Shown here piece after piece: positions 23,383-34,219 of a DNA stretch of 64,000 nt. This stretch comes from Oikopleura dioica (taxonomy: Eukaryota; Chordata; Appendicularia; Copelata; Oikopleuridae): NCBI GenBank assembly GCA_907165135.1, contig OU015568.1:4162501-4226500 (forward strand), read 5' to 3'. Positions within the stretch are counted from its first letter, which is position 1; each line of letters starts with the position of its first letter. The notes under the pieces were generated by a model. It worked only from the letters and a program-made list of their open reading frames with translations, was not told the origin of the DNA and did no database searches. The translations under genes were made by a program, and so were the position numbers.

Positions 23383-24743
23383 AAGCGAGAGATGAGAATG
23401 TTTGCGAGAACATTTTTCAAAATCCAGAATTCTTGCCTGTTTTGCAAAATGGAGGTGGCTACTGGCAGGTTTGGCTGACGGATCAATGGGTCAACATCAG
23501 CATGGATCAACCATTTGACAGTAAGTTTCTTTATTGCCCTGAGTAAAGCCATGAGTAAAAACCTGAGTAAAAACCTGTGTAAGAACCTTAGTAAAAACCT
23601 GAGTAAAAACCTGAATAAAAACCTGAAGAACAGGTTTTAAAAGAGAAGCGACTCTGTCTGTAGAAAAAGGAGCTTCAAAGCTTTTCAGAGCCTGAGTCAG
23701 GTTTTTGCCCAGTTTTCTGAGACCAGCTTCGAAGGTCTTAACCTTTTTGTTCAGGAAGATGGACGAACAAAGACAATCAAATTTTCGACAACACTTTGAT
23801 CCGCAAAGTATGCGATTGCTCCTTCAACACTTCTTTTGGCTTTTTATACAACGAGAAGAAGTTCAAATGGGCCAAGGTTTCGAAGCTTGCTCAGATGGGA
23901 CTTTCGATGAAATCCGAGGTAAGAAACCCCTTCGCTTTCTGGCCCTTTCATTTTTTAGAGTGAAACGGCAATCTATCTCCGCTGCAAGCACGGTGGAAGT
24001 AAAAAGGGCCCCGTTCCGATGCGAGTTTGCAAGGACGCGCGAAAAATCACAAGGGTAAATAAAAAGGAGACATTGCAGATATCCAGCCCAAATCCAAGCG
24101 ACGCAGAATTCTGCACGAAAGAAGAGAAACTGCTTGATCTGGCGAAAATCATGAAGCCGCTCAAGAGTCCCAAAATGGTAAGATGTCAGGAGAAATGCTT
24201 TAATAACGAGTTTGTAAAGGGTGTTTTGAAAAAAGCGACAAACGAGCACGCTAAAATCAAGAAACTGTTGATCGGCCCGAAGAAGAAAAAATACTCCGTG
24301 AACGATTGCATGGGCGAAATGAAGCATACTGACTCCAACGAGACCCACCCAGTGTATTTGCTCGATAATACGGACCCGATGAGCTGGAATGACAAGATTT
24401 TGAAGAAGAAATCTTTGCTCGCCAAATGCAAAGTGCCGAAAAAGAGCCTCAGACCGTTAGTGATTTTTAGCAAAATATCATTTTAAATATTTCAAGTGAA
24501 TGGTGCTACGACAAGAATTATCCGATCGATGGTCATTTGGCCAAATGCTCCCTAACTGTTGATGATAAGATCCATCTTATCACAAAAGGAAAGGATCGAC
24601 ATTCGAACCCCTCGGCTAGGACAAAGGATTTTGGGTTAAAGAGGGTGGACTGTCGATCCTATTCAGGCGCGGTGAAGAAGACGCTTCGATTTTTGAACAG
24701 AATGCACAATCATTTCGCAAAAAATCCCTTTTACTGCTTCTAA
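23383..24743 (+). CDS. Lys/Cys-rich protein, probably secreted, 5' incomplete
   Basis: Four exons with consistent phases: 23383-23520, 23755-23918, 23959-24455 and 24497-24743 (TAA), giving about 348 residues without the missing first exon. A separate short frame across exon 3 hides this reading until the splices are applied. The protein has many Lys and about 16 Cys in short spaced pairs (CDCSF, RCQEKCF, YDKNY...KCS, VDCRSY). It has basic runs such as PKKKKY and a GGGYWQVWLTDQWVN segment near the start. No family recognised. The pattern suggests a basic disulfide-bonded extracellular protein. AATAAA follows the stop at about 24763. Intron 1 contains a 12-bp tandem repeat. Confidence 0.65.
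23537..23633 (+). repeat. 12-bp tandem repeat in an intron
   Basis: About eight head-to-tail copies of CTGAGTAAAAAC with single-base variants, inside intron 1 of the Lys/Cys-rich protein gene. The same sequence decays to a CCTGAGTCAGG-like end near 23690. Confidence 0.8.
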
Positions 24744-25379
24744 AGCCCGTCTTATTCGATAAATAAATTTTAATGTTACTCGTCAAAAATTATTTCTTCA
24801 TGATTTTATTTTTGTTTATTTCAGTATTTCATCGATGTCAAACAACAAGAGATTTTACTTTTATTTTTTTTCGTGTGTTTAACTTGTTCAAATATATAAC
24901 ATAAGCAAAATATAATGCCATTTTTCCTGTCTTTTCGGCGACTTCAAGATCTACTCATGTAAAGAATTGTTTTTCGAGAGAAAACCCGTGAAAATAAAAT
25001 AACTTTTGGCACAAAGATTAAATTAATTTGCTTTTTTATGGGCTCATCTGAAAGAGCATCAAAAACTGGTCTAGAAACTACTTTTCTTGTGCGAATTCAA
25101 TAGAATTTTTTAAATACAAATTTCAATAAAATATATTTTTATTTAAAGCTGTATTTATTTTATGCTATCGCGAGAAATTAAGGGCTAAAACAAACAGTTC
25201 ACTAAGTTTCAAAAGGAATAAATTCATACTGGTGCCTTTTCTCCTAGCGGCGGTGTAGGCCACCCACTCCCTCCGAAGTTCGGAGTCCGAACAGAAATAA
25301 AAATAGAGCGCCAAATTAGCTGAGCCAGCGCTAATTTTCATTCACTAAAATCTGAAACAAGACAAAGAGAAAACTCAAA
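24744..25379. other. Intergenic; upstream region of sulfotransferase-like gene 1
   Basis: Non-coding and AT-rich. A CCTAGCGGCGGTGT...CCACCCACTCC block at about 25245-25275 recurs as CCTAGCGGCGATAT...CCACCCACCTCC at 26671-26700, so part of the upstream region was copied with the gene. Confidence 0.5.
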
Positions 25380-26558
25380 ATGGGAAAAGAAGGGCTTCAA
25401 GTAATCAATGCGGGCTTTTCAAAAACTGGGACGAAGACTATGAATGTCATTCTTACTGTAAGTACCGTTAAGTTACTAGGTTTCCTTATAATAAAGCTAA
25501 GGAACTCGGTTATAAAGTCTGCGACGCTCCTGAAGCTGTGTACCGTCACTGGCAAGATTGGGAGAAAATCGCCAATGGCGAAAAACCAAACGAGGTTATC
25601 CAAAAACTCTTTGGCCCTGGAAATCCGGACGAATACACGGCTTGTGTTGATCTTCCCCACAATGCTTACTGGGAACTCATTTTGAAGCAATTCCCAGATG
25701 CTAAAGGTAATCGAGAAAAAATGCACTTGAAGGAAATTTTATTCTTAGTGATTCTTGTTCTTCGGGATGAAGATAAATGGGCGACATCAGTAGCCAAACA
25801 TCTTCAGGTAAAATAAAATCACAGCAAAAGCTCTTCATCTTTGATCATTTAGGTGGAACGGGATACCTTCCGAGAAATGGGCTGGTGGCGACTCAACAAT
25901 GGAATCTACCGCTGGGTCTTCAACCATGCTGCTCAGGCGATGGGTCTTTACATGGACTGGATTCGCCCACTTCTTCTTGGCCCAGAGTCTCGCAACTTTC
26001 ACGGAGATAACATGGACGTCCTCCGCCTCAAATACAGGTAAGTCTTAATTTCATAGCGGCCGGTCATATTTGTGGTCGATCGATCAAAATTATCATGTCA
26101 CTTTTTCTTCCGAACCAAAAGTAGCTCCAAGGCAGAATTTTTACTATGCTCTAGAATGCACAACCAGTATGTGATGAACAACTGCCCCAAGGATAAGCTA
26201 CTTGTTTGGAGGATTGAAGAAGGCTGGGAGCCGATCTGCAAGTTCTTGGGTAAACCAGTTCCTGATGGACCTCTGCCTCACAAAAACCGACTTGGAGGGG
26301 TTATTCAGGAGCTGGCGGAATCCGTCGACTACCAGGTTTACTCATTTCTAAGAGGAAAACCATAAAACTTTTTCTAAGGCGATGGTTCGTAAGCAAACAA
26401 TTTCACTGGTTCTCCGAATGGGAATCATCGCTGGCGTCTCCTACGGCTGGTACAAGGGACTCATTCAGCCACATCTTCAAGTAGAAGAATCAGCGCCAAT
26501 CAACTGGAAAATGATCGGTGCTGCGATCGCATTTTTGTTCACTATGAGAAACCTCTAG
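25380..26558 (+). CDS. Sulfotransferase-like P-loop protein, copy 1
   Basis: Six exons: 25380-25457, 25502-25706, 25749-25807, 25853-26037, 26155-26335 and 26379-26558, giving 295 aa with all joins in phase. Near the N-terminus, INAGFSKTGTKTM matches the 5'-phosphosulfate-binding loop of the sulfotransferase superfamily. Next come LGYKVCDAPE and YTACVDLP, then VILVLRDEDKWATSVAKHL, which fits the 3'-phosphate motif (R-D-x-x-x-W-x-x-S). This layout matches the eukaryotic Sulfotransfer_4-type family. The last exon encodes a membrane-anchor-like hydrophobic stretch (LVLRMGIIAGVSYGWY and IGAAIAFLF). Substrate unknown; PAPS use is inferred from the motifs. All introns are GT-AG and 41-117 nt. Confidence 0.85.
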
Positions 26559-26722
26559 AAAATCAATTGAATATTTCCAATAATGGTACTTGCAATAGAA
26601 AAAATAAAAAAAAAACGAATTCTGCGAATCTTTTTCATTGTAATGTTCAAAATGAGAACGTTTATCTACAACCCTAGCGGCGATATGGACCACCCACCTC
26701 CTCTTTTTAACTTCTCAATGCA

Positions 26723-26745
26723 CGTGGTCCAATCATTGGACCACG
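26723..26745. promoter_or_regulatory. Perfect palindrome upstream of gene 2
   Basis: A 23-bp perfect palindrome with half-site CGTGGTCCAAT around one central base. A near copy (half-site GTGGTCCAAT, one mismatch at the right edge) lies at 27085-27105, closer to the copy-2 start. A function as a paired transcription-factor site is a guess. Confidence 0.4.
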
Positions 26746-27084
26746 GCGACTTTGAACCCGTGTAATTCCCGTTGTTGTTATCTGTTTGACCTGAATTTTG
26801 TAATGTGAGCTGACAAGACAAAAACGAACCACTCTGTGAAGTTTCGAATGAAAACTTAAAAGTGGTGGCGTTTTGCGCCAGATTTCTCTTTCGTTCTCTG
26901 GTGAAAAATCGGAACGGATTTTTCGATTTACAATTGTTTATTTTTATAGAAGAGGGTTCAAGCTTTCCAGCAATATATTCACGAGCTTTTTTACCCGACG
27001 GAAACGTCAATTAGAGCCAAAAGTCCTGAGCGCTGTTTTTCACACTCTGAATTTGGCGCGCCGCGCGGGGCTGGATAATGCATT

Positions 27085-27105
27085 GTGGTCCAATAATTGG
27101 ACCCC
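27085..27105. promoter_or_regulatory. Second copy of GTGGTCCAAT palindrome
   Basis: Reads GTGGTCCAAT, A, ATTGGACCCC. It lies about 105 bp before the start codon of sulfotransferase-like copy 2 and about 360 bp after the first palindrome. Two such palindromes in one intergenic region suggest a duplicated element or binding site. Confidence 0.35.
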
Positions 27106-27208
27106 GTGTTTTGAGCGCTTAGTCGCGCGCCCGTGTATTGAGAAGTTAATCGTTTTTCCGAAGTTTATAGACTGAGATAAAGAAACTGGCTCGAAAGAGA
27201 AATTGATA

Positions 27209-28305
27209 ATGGGAAAAGAAGGACTTCAAGTTATAAATGCTGGTTATTCAAAAACTGGGACGAAGACCATGAATGTTATACTCACGGTAAGAAATGATAT
27301 CAGCTACCTTATGATCATTTTGTTTTAAAGAAACTTGGTTATAAAGTCTGTGACGCTCCGGAAGCAATTTACAGGCACTGGCAAGAGTGGGAGAAAATTG
27401 CCAACGGCGAAAAACCAAATGAAGTGCTTCAAAAATTATTTGGTCCGGGAAATCCAGATGAGTACACGGCTTGTGTTGATTTGCCCCACAATGCATACTG
27501 GGAATTGCTTTTGAAGCAGTTTCCCGATGCTAAAGGTAAGGCAAGAATAAATGCCAAAAGGAAGATTCGTTTTTTCAGTCATTCTCGTACTGAGGGATGA
27601 AAACAAATGGGCGACATCTCTTACCAAGCATTTGAAGGCAAGAATAATTACGAGCTATATTTTTATAAAGCTAAGGTTGAACGAGAAACGTTCCGGGAAA
27701 TGGCCTGGTGGCGCCTTCACGGTACCATCTATCGCTGGGTTTTCAACCATTCTTCTCGAGCGATGGGTTTGTACATGGATTGGATGCGACCGCTTTGTGG
27801 TGGCGGTGAAGCAAGAAATTTTTATGGCGAGAATATGGATGTTCATAGACTCAAATACAGGTGAGTCTTCCTTTCATCTTTTTCTTGAGGAAATTTTTCC
27901 AAGAATGCACAATCAGTATGTGATGAATAACTGCCCAAAGGAAAAGCTGCTTATTTGGAGAATCGAAGAAGGATGGGAGCCGATTTGCAAGTTCTTGGGC
28001 AAACCAGTTCCAGAAGGTCCCTTGCCCCACGAGAACCGACTTGGTGGTGTTATTCAAGAGCTAGCAAATTCTGTCGATTATCAGGTACGAGCTCATCGCG
28101 ATCAAAAAAAGCTCACGATTTTCAGGCAATGGTCCGTAAGCAGACGATATCTCTTGTCCTCCGAATGGGAATCATCGCTGGAGTCTCCTACGGCTGGTTC
28201 AAGAATCTCATCCAACCTCATCTTCAAGTAGAAGAATCGACTCCTTTCAACTGGAAAATGCTCGGCGCTGCGATCGCCTTTTTGGTCACTATGAGAAAAC
28301 TTTAG
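27209..28305 (+). CDS. Sulfotransferase-like P-loop protein, copy 2
   Basis: Six exons of exactly the same lengths as copy 1 (78, 205, 59, 185, 181, 180 nt): 27209-27286, 27331-27535, 27579-27637, 27676-27860, 27904-28084 and 28126-28305, giving 295 aa. It keeps NAGYSKTGTKTM, LGYKVCDAPE, VILVLRDENKWATSLTKHL and the C-terminal hydrophobic anchor. Most changes are conservative, so both copies look active. Intron 3 has a GC donor (AAG|GCAAGA) where copy 1 has GT. AATAAA follows the stop. It converges on a minus-strand gene whose stop is only 23 bp away. Confidence 0.85.
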
Positions 28306-28328
28306 AAAATAAACATGTCTTTGATAAT

Positions 28329-28847
28329 TTATTTTAATTCTGGATCTTTTGGAAGAATTCTGACTTTGAGCGGCTCCATCATGTGTTTTGTTTCCTTTTT
28401 GAAATTGACGGATTGAAGACAATAGAGGACTCCTGCGAGAAGGGAGAAAATGAGGACTAGAAAAAATGATGAAAAACAAGCTCTTAGGAGTAATATTTAC
28501 ATGATGGTAGCATGTAGTAGAGAAACGTCTCTATTCCAGCGCCAGTCTCATTCGTTTGAACCTTCTGAACGTCTCCAGAAGCCGCTTTTTCACTAAAAAA
28601 CGAGCTAGAAAAAGCACATTCGAGAGTTTTTTTACCAGCCACAGGTCCACTGATTGTCTCCATCAGAAAAACGAACATTCATTTTTTCAACGCCTCTGAT
28701 CCCGGCGAAATTATAAATGCAAAACTGTGCATCTCGAAAATGCTGAAATCCTCTTTGCTGCACGCCGAAAACAGTGAATAATTCATTTCGCCAATAATTG
28801 ATCAGATGGTAAACCCCTGATGAGCCTAATTTACGCGTGCGTAGCAT
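28329..28847 (-). CDS. Small single-pass membrane protein, unknown
   Basis: Three exons in frame: 28847-28636 (5' limit uncertain), 28604-28502 and 28456-28329. The middle joins are TGGCTG|GTAAAAA to TTTCTAG|CTCG, and CCATCAT|GTAAAT to TTTCTAG|TCC. The protein has an N-terminal region with VRFSDGDNQWTCGCSFF, then a hydrophobic helix (LPSFLIFSLLAGVLYCLQSV), then a short basic tail ending PKDPELK. This suggests a type I or type III single-pass protein of about 147 aa. I do not recognise it. The first exon could instead start further upstream or be split. The two termini of this gene and sulfotransferase-like copy 2 nearly touch. Confidence 0.55.
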
Positions 28848-29292
28848 TTTGTTAGTCGGTTAACCAGACTGCTTTCTACAGTGTAGATTTAGCAAAATCT
28901 TCTGCCAAAACTTTTTCAAAAAGTCGCTATTGAACTCGCCTGAGACAAGTTGTGCCTTTCAGGACACGATAATTGTAACTTGAAATCTTTGAGTTGTTTA
29001 TTGAGAAAAAGAGAACACCGATAAATGCACAGAGGGCTGACTTGAATAAATAATTGTATCTCTTATAATAGGTTAACTCTTGGAATAATAAAAGTTAGTA
29101 TACGTTCAATGTCAAAGAAAGTTGTTTCGATTCAAATGCTTTCTGCTCTTTTTTTCAAAAAACTAAAAGAAGAAAAATAAAAAAATATTGAATCTATATT
29201 TTTTTAAAGAGCAAATTTTCGGAAAGAATTTTTCAATAATCATGTTTTTTATTGCAATTTAAGAATTATGATTAGAAGAACATGAATACATT
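28848..29292. other. Intergenic, no gene seen
   Basis: AT-rich, no coding character. It separates the small membrane protein gene from the 3' end of the minus-strand CUB paralog. Confidence 0.5.
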
Positions 29293-30361
29293 CTAGTTAA
29301 CATCCAATCGCTGAGGACAGTCAAGTGCTTTGAGAAGTCTGTTGAAAACTTTCTTCGATCTCCGGAAATCGTCAGCGATTTTCTCGTTTCGTCGTTTCGC
29401 TCTTCTGTTTTCCTTGAGATGAATTCGATCGAGGCAAACCTTGTGGTCGTAAAACTCCATGGCCGAGTCCATAAGCGAGATGAAGCTACCACAGATGTCG
29501 GCTCCGATTTCTGGGATGGTCCATTTTTTTGTGCCAAACGGAGCATTTGTTGAATTCTCACAGGAATCGAATGTGTGCTCGTAGAACCAAGAAAACCGTT
29601 CGGCGACTCGGCGGAATTGCTTCATCTTCTGCTCTGGTTTACGTGTAATTGCTTCGGCCATTGTATTGTCTAGAATATCCCTGAGCTTGGTAAATGAATC
29701 GATCATTTGAATGCTCGGTGTATCGTCAATAGTAGGGCTGCAGACACTATCATCCTGTACTTTAAAAGATCTATTAAAATCATAATCGTGAAGCTGCAGT
29801 ACCTGATGTAACAGAAAGATGGAATCCGCGGTGATTTATCATAGTCTATGATTCATAGAATCACTGATGAAAGTAATACTTATCGAGTTTCCAGGAATAA
29901 AGACTGGTTCTCCGGGCACAAGATCTTCGAATTCCGCCCAAGACTCGGGCTCGCCCCAGTAGTCGTTGTCAAGGTTTTTGAATCGATTGCAGAAAGTCGA
30001 GTTGTAAGTCGAATCTCCATTCGTTATCGTCAATGAGTCCCAATCGCAACGATGGTGCTCTTGAAAGTTTGATTATTCAAGAAAAATATGGCAGTGATCT
30101 ACCTTCAATGTCGAAGTAAGTTGTATCGATTCGAAAGCTCTCGGCGCATTTATCTTGAATATTCCATTCGCAGAAAGTGTTGGATGGATAGAAAATAGAG
30201 GAATCGTCAGACATGGTATGATTAACTGGCGAGAAAATCTCCACACTATTCATATCCATGCTTAACTCAGTGAGTCCTCCACAATCGGAAAACTCGCTGC
30301 GATTACTTTCATCCCTCCTTGCGTTTGCCGCTGCGATGGTAAAAAATTGAAATATTTTCAT
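29293..30361 (-). pseudogene. Truncated, frameshifted CUB-domain paralog
   Basis: Mirror-image paralog of the gene at 31723-33665. Exon 1 (30361-30103) matches exon 1 of the intact copy in length (259 nt), including the short signal peptide MKIFQFFTIAAANA. Exon 2 (30059-29803) completes the CUB domain but carries a 17-nt insertion after ITFISD that puts a stop in frame. Exon 3 (29759-29293) fuses the start of the Apple-domain exon (QDDSVC) directly to the C-terminal region (IDDTPSIQMIDSF...), so the Apple domain and the following ~200 residues are deleted. The C-terminal region is well preserved and ends CPQRLDVN. Without the 17 nt the frame is open throughout (322 codons including stop). It is either a young pseudogene or a short secreted variant with an annotation-defying junction. 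Confidence 0.7.
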
Positions 30362-30816
30362 TTTTTTTCTGAATATTTTGCTTTTCCCTACTCTCTTTAT
30401 GTGTTGCGCACGGAGGCGCTAGAGAGTGTTAATGAGCGCTCAAGAAGTCCTCGTCATGTAAAAAAATACTCGTGGAGGAATCCTCTTATCGTAAACACAA
30501 CACTTCGACCTGGGAAAGGTTTTAGAACTTGTCGAAGACGACGTTGGTTAGAATGTTCATCAAAAAATTGCTGGCCACAAGGCCAAGTGTAAAAACAGAC
30601 ACGCATTTCCCGCTATGATAAGCTTTCAAGTTGAAGCTGGAAAATCAAAATAACCTGATCGTACTTGAATAATAACTGCTTTTAATGTAAACAAAAAGAC
30701 ACGACGCTTCAATTTAAAAGTCCGTAAACTGAATCATGCGAAAAAGAAAATATCTTTCGATTTAGTCAGATACTTTTTTCACAATCAAAGAAATCAAAAT
30801 ATGCGCATCTTTACTT
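30362..30816. other. Shared 5' region between divergent genes
   Basis: Upstream of the minus-strand CUB paralog and of the plus-strand orphan. Non-coding by eye; any promoter would have to be bidirectional or paired. Confidence 0.4.
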
Positions 30817-31500
30817 ATGAAGTGGGCAAACACAAAATGCACTAAACCGCAATGTGGGAAGGTTCAACCTTTTTTGGCATCCATCCTCGCTCTCCTTTCC
30901 TTCATAAAAATCATGGGCCACTCAGAAGCCGCCGAGCTTTTTCACCAATTTCTCCATCGGCTCGCGAGTTCTAGAGACACTCCTGGAATTTATGAAAAAG
31001 GGTTGAGATGGGTCGATGACTTTTTAGAGAAGAATTTTTCTGCCACCTTCTGGGGTTACTTTTTCAGAGAGCTCAATTTTTGTCAGAATTTAAAATGCGT
31101 CGATGGACTGTTTTCAGGATTGTCTGCGGAAAAATTTGGGAGGAAATTCGAAGATATTTTTCAACAAGGTAAATTTATGAAATAAGGGTGTCGCTGTCCT
31201 TAGGCAAGCTTTCTTCTGACCCTTGTTTAACTGTATATTTTAGGGTTGCTAGAAGATGCGTCATATTTTCTGACAAAAACGAAGCAAAGAAAAATCCTAA
31301 CGAAGCTTTTTCATTCTACCTGTTTATTCAATATTTCACGAAAATATTTTCCTTTCTTGTCAAAACGAGAGCCTCCGTCTTTGGGCGAACTTTTGCGATG
31401 GAAGATAAGAAAGGATCTTCTGATAAATGAACAAATTATTTTTGCGATTGATGTTCCTTTACATATTCTTCAGATTTTAAAATATGATCTTCCTGTTTGA
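30817..31500 (+). CDS. Orphan protein, 202 aa
   Basis: Two exons: 30817-31168 and 31244-31500. The join CAACAAG|GTAAAT...TTTTAG|GGTTG keeps frame and gives 202 residues. The start has CxxxxCGK (TKCTKPQCGKVQ), followed by a moderately hydrophobic helix (FLASILALLSFIKIMG). The rest is rich in Phe, Leu and Lys and predicted mainly helical, with no repeat or known motif. The gene is lodged between the two divergent CUB paralogs. I do not recognise a family; a fast-evolving lineage-specific protein is likely. Confidence 0.55.
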
Positions 31501-31722
31501 TACGAATAAAAACTTTTAACAATAAAATTTTTCATTCGAGAAAAAATGGTGAATTCATCGCATATCTTGTCGGAACGACTCGTGGATTAAGAAAAGTGGA
31601 CAGACCTTGTTTCCTTCCTCTTCGGGAGTCCTAAATCTCCAGATTTTTTCCGCAAAGCCACGAACTAAGACTATCCTTATAAAAAGAGCCTGCTCTTGTT
31701 ATGAACCTTCGAACTCTTGAAA

Positions 31723-33665
31723 ATGAAAATATTTCGATTTTTAAACATCGCTGCAGCAAACGCGAGAAGAGATGAAAGTGGTCGCAACGAATTTTTCGAT
31801 TGTGGAGGATTAACGGAGTTCAACGACGAAATCAAAAGTGTTGAGATTTTCTCACCTATTGATTTTGCCGCGTCAAACGATTCCTCGAAATTCTATCCAT
31901 ACAATGCTTTTTGCGAATGGGACTTCCACGATGACTGCGCAGATAGCTTCCGAATCGATACAACGTACTTCGACATTGAAGGTAGATCACCGCCATATTT
32001 TTCTCGAATAATCAAACTTTCCCCCAAGGAAACCCTCGTTGCGTTTGGGACTCATTGACGATTACGAATGGAGATTCAACTTACAACTCGACTTTCTGCA
32101 ATCGATTCAACAACGTTGACGACTATTTTTCCGACGACTACTGGGGCGAGCCCGAGTCTTGGGCGGAATTCGAAGATCTTGTGCCCGGTGAACCAGTCTT
32201 CATTCCCGGCAACTCGATGAGCATTACTTTCATCAGTGATGGTGTCATTAATCACAGTGGCTTCCAACTTTCCATTTCACCAGGTAATAATTGACAGCTT
32301 TACCATTCTCTTTTTCATTCATCATCTTAAAGTCCGTGACGATCAGACCTGCAGCTTCACTGAAAACAAACCGGTGTGCGTTTGGCCATACAAAGAGCAC
32401 AACACCGTTTTCATGAAGGCTTGGAACATTGGATCGCAAGACAAACTGACCCCCTTCTCCAACTATGCGGATTCTTTCAACGATGATGACAACGTAGGTA
32501 TTCTCAGTTTTAGAAAGCAATGCGCTGGAAGATGTCGCGATACTCCTGGTTGCTTCAAATTCATGCTTGATGGAGCTTCTACCTGCTTGCTTCGAGGGAA
32601 CGAATTGGAAAATCGCAATCATGATAGTTACGGTAGGATTGACAATTTTAAAAACTATCGTTTTTACCTTACGATTTAGCAATTAACGGAGAAGACTGCC
32701 CATCAGAGCCATCGACTCGCCTTTGGAAGGATTTCAAAACAAGAGCAGTAGTCTTTTGCAAGTTTTATGACGTCTCAGATGCAATTTGGTATTTGAATAA
32801 TCGCCTGCTCAAGTATAATCCCCAAGCATTAAAATGGGTAAGACCGTTTTCCATAATTGATTTTACTTTCATTATAGCCTATAATTTATAGGCTGTTACA
32901 GATGAAAAGGGAGCAACTTTGAAACGAAGAATGTCTCGAAAATGGACGTTTGCGATCGCAGATGATAAAAACAGCGGCGATGGAGTTTGGTACTCCTTCG
33001 AGTCAACTGCATTCATCCGCGAGTACCTCGTCCCTGTCAATGAAACGTCCGCCACCACGACATCTACGGGCACTTTTGGTAGAAGAAAACGAGAGACGAA
33101 CGACTCAGATGTCCTCGTCGACATGACCGGCCAAATAATCCAGGATTTCATCGAGAATCTCGATATCGGAGACGCTCAAGTCGTCGAAACAGAAATCTCC
33201 GATATCGAAGTTGAGAGCTTGGATCCAATCGACGATACACCGAGCAATCACATGATCTACTCATACACCAAACTGAGGGATTTTCTTGAAGTAACCATGG
33301 CCGAAGCAAGCACAAGAAGACCAGGGCAGAAGATGAAGCAATTCCGCCGAGTCACCGAACGGTTCTCTTGGTTCTACGAGCACACGTTCGATTCCTGTGA
33401 AAATCCAACAACTGCTCCGTTTGGCACAGAAAAATGGACCATCCCAGAAGTCGGAACCGACATCTGTGATAGCTTCGTGTCGCTTATGGACTCGACCATG
33501 GAATATTACGACCACAAAGTTTGCCTCGATCGAATTGATCTCAAGGAAAACAGAAGAGCATACCGAAGAAATGGGAAAATCGTCGATGATGTCCGAAGAT
33601 CGAAGAAAGTTTTCAACAGACTTCTCAAAGCACTTGACTGTCCTCAGCGATTGGATGTTAACTAA
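31723..33665 (+). CDS. Secreted CUB-Apple protein with furin site
   Basis: Five exons: 31723-31981, 32029-32283, 32333-32632, 32680-32837 and 32892-33665, giving 581 aa with consistent phases. Signal peptide MKIFRFLNIAAANA. Residues ~30-170 form a CUB domain (FDCGG, FCEWDF, CVWDSLTITNG, FISDG...GFQLSIS). Residues ~172-272 resemble a PAN/Apple domain (CRDTPGCFKFMLDG, TCLLRGNEL). After that comes an unassigned region, a Thr/Ser patch, a furin-type site RRKR at about residue 378, an acidic stretch, and a C-terminal helical domain ending CPQRLDVN. A cleaved extracellular protein is inferred. The gene is divergent from the broken paralog at 29293-30361. The exon 3 frame also contains a 20-nt GT...AG string, too short to be an intron. 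Confidence 0.8.
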
Positions 33666-34219
33666 TATGTTCTCCCTTACCGTTCATGTATACCCTTAAG
33701 TCATCCTTCTTATATTTTAATATACAAAAATGACTCTCGAACAAAAAGTACTCGTTGAAGTTTTTGAAGGTTATAATGACTCATTTCAGAAAAAAAAGCT
33801 TTGAGAAATAAGTCTTTTAACAAAAGGCTCTCGTACTTCAAATTGGCTCCGAAAACTTGCCCTTTTGAAATGATGTCTCCCTTTCTCAATGAAGCGCGAA
33901 ACAAAGATCTGAAGAGCGGATTTATATTTTTGTTTTTCTTCTTTCTTCATTTTATTTTCGGGAAAAAAAGAGCAGGAGTGATATTGACCGAGAGGATTTG
34001 ATGATTCGTAAAATGGAGGAGAAAGGCGCAATTATGGCAATCGGCGCGGACTGAGAGATCAAATGGACTCCCAGCACTCATAAATGTGTTGTCTTTGAGC
34101 TCGTCGTTAAAAAGATAAGACGCGTGTTTTCTTGCCATACCAGCCTTGTATATCAAAAAAAGCCAGAGATCAGTCATCAGAAGAGATTTTTTCCCTAGAA
34201 GATAGAAAAAAATGTGAAG
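33666..34219. other. Intergenic, no gene seen
   Basis: No frame with coding character. It separates the CUB gene's stop from the proposed signal exon of the multi-pass protein gene. Confidence 0.45.

Noticed and set aside
32494-32513. 20-nt GT...AG string in CUB-Apple exon 3
   Set aside because: Too short for an intron, and the continuous frame (FNDDDNVGILSFRKQC) is good Apple-domain sequence.
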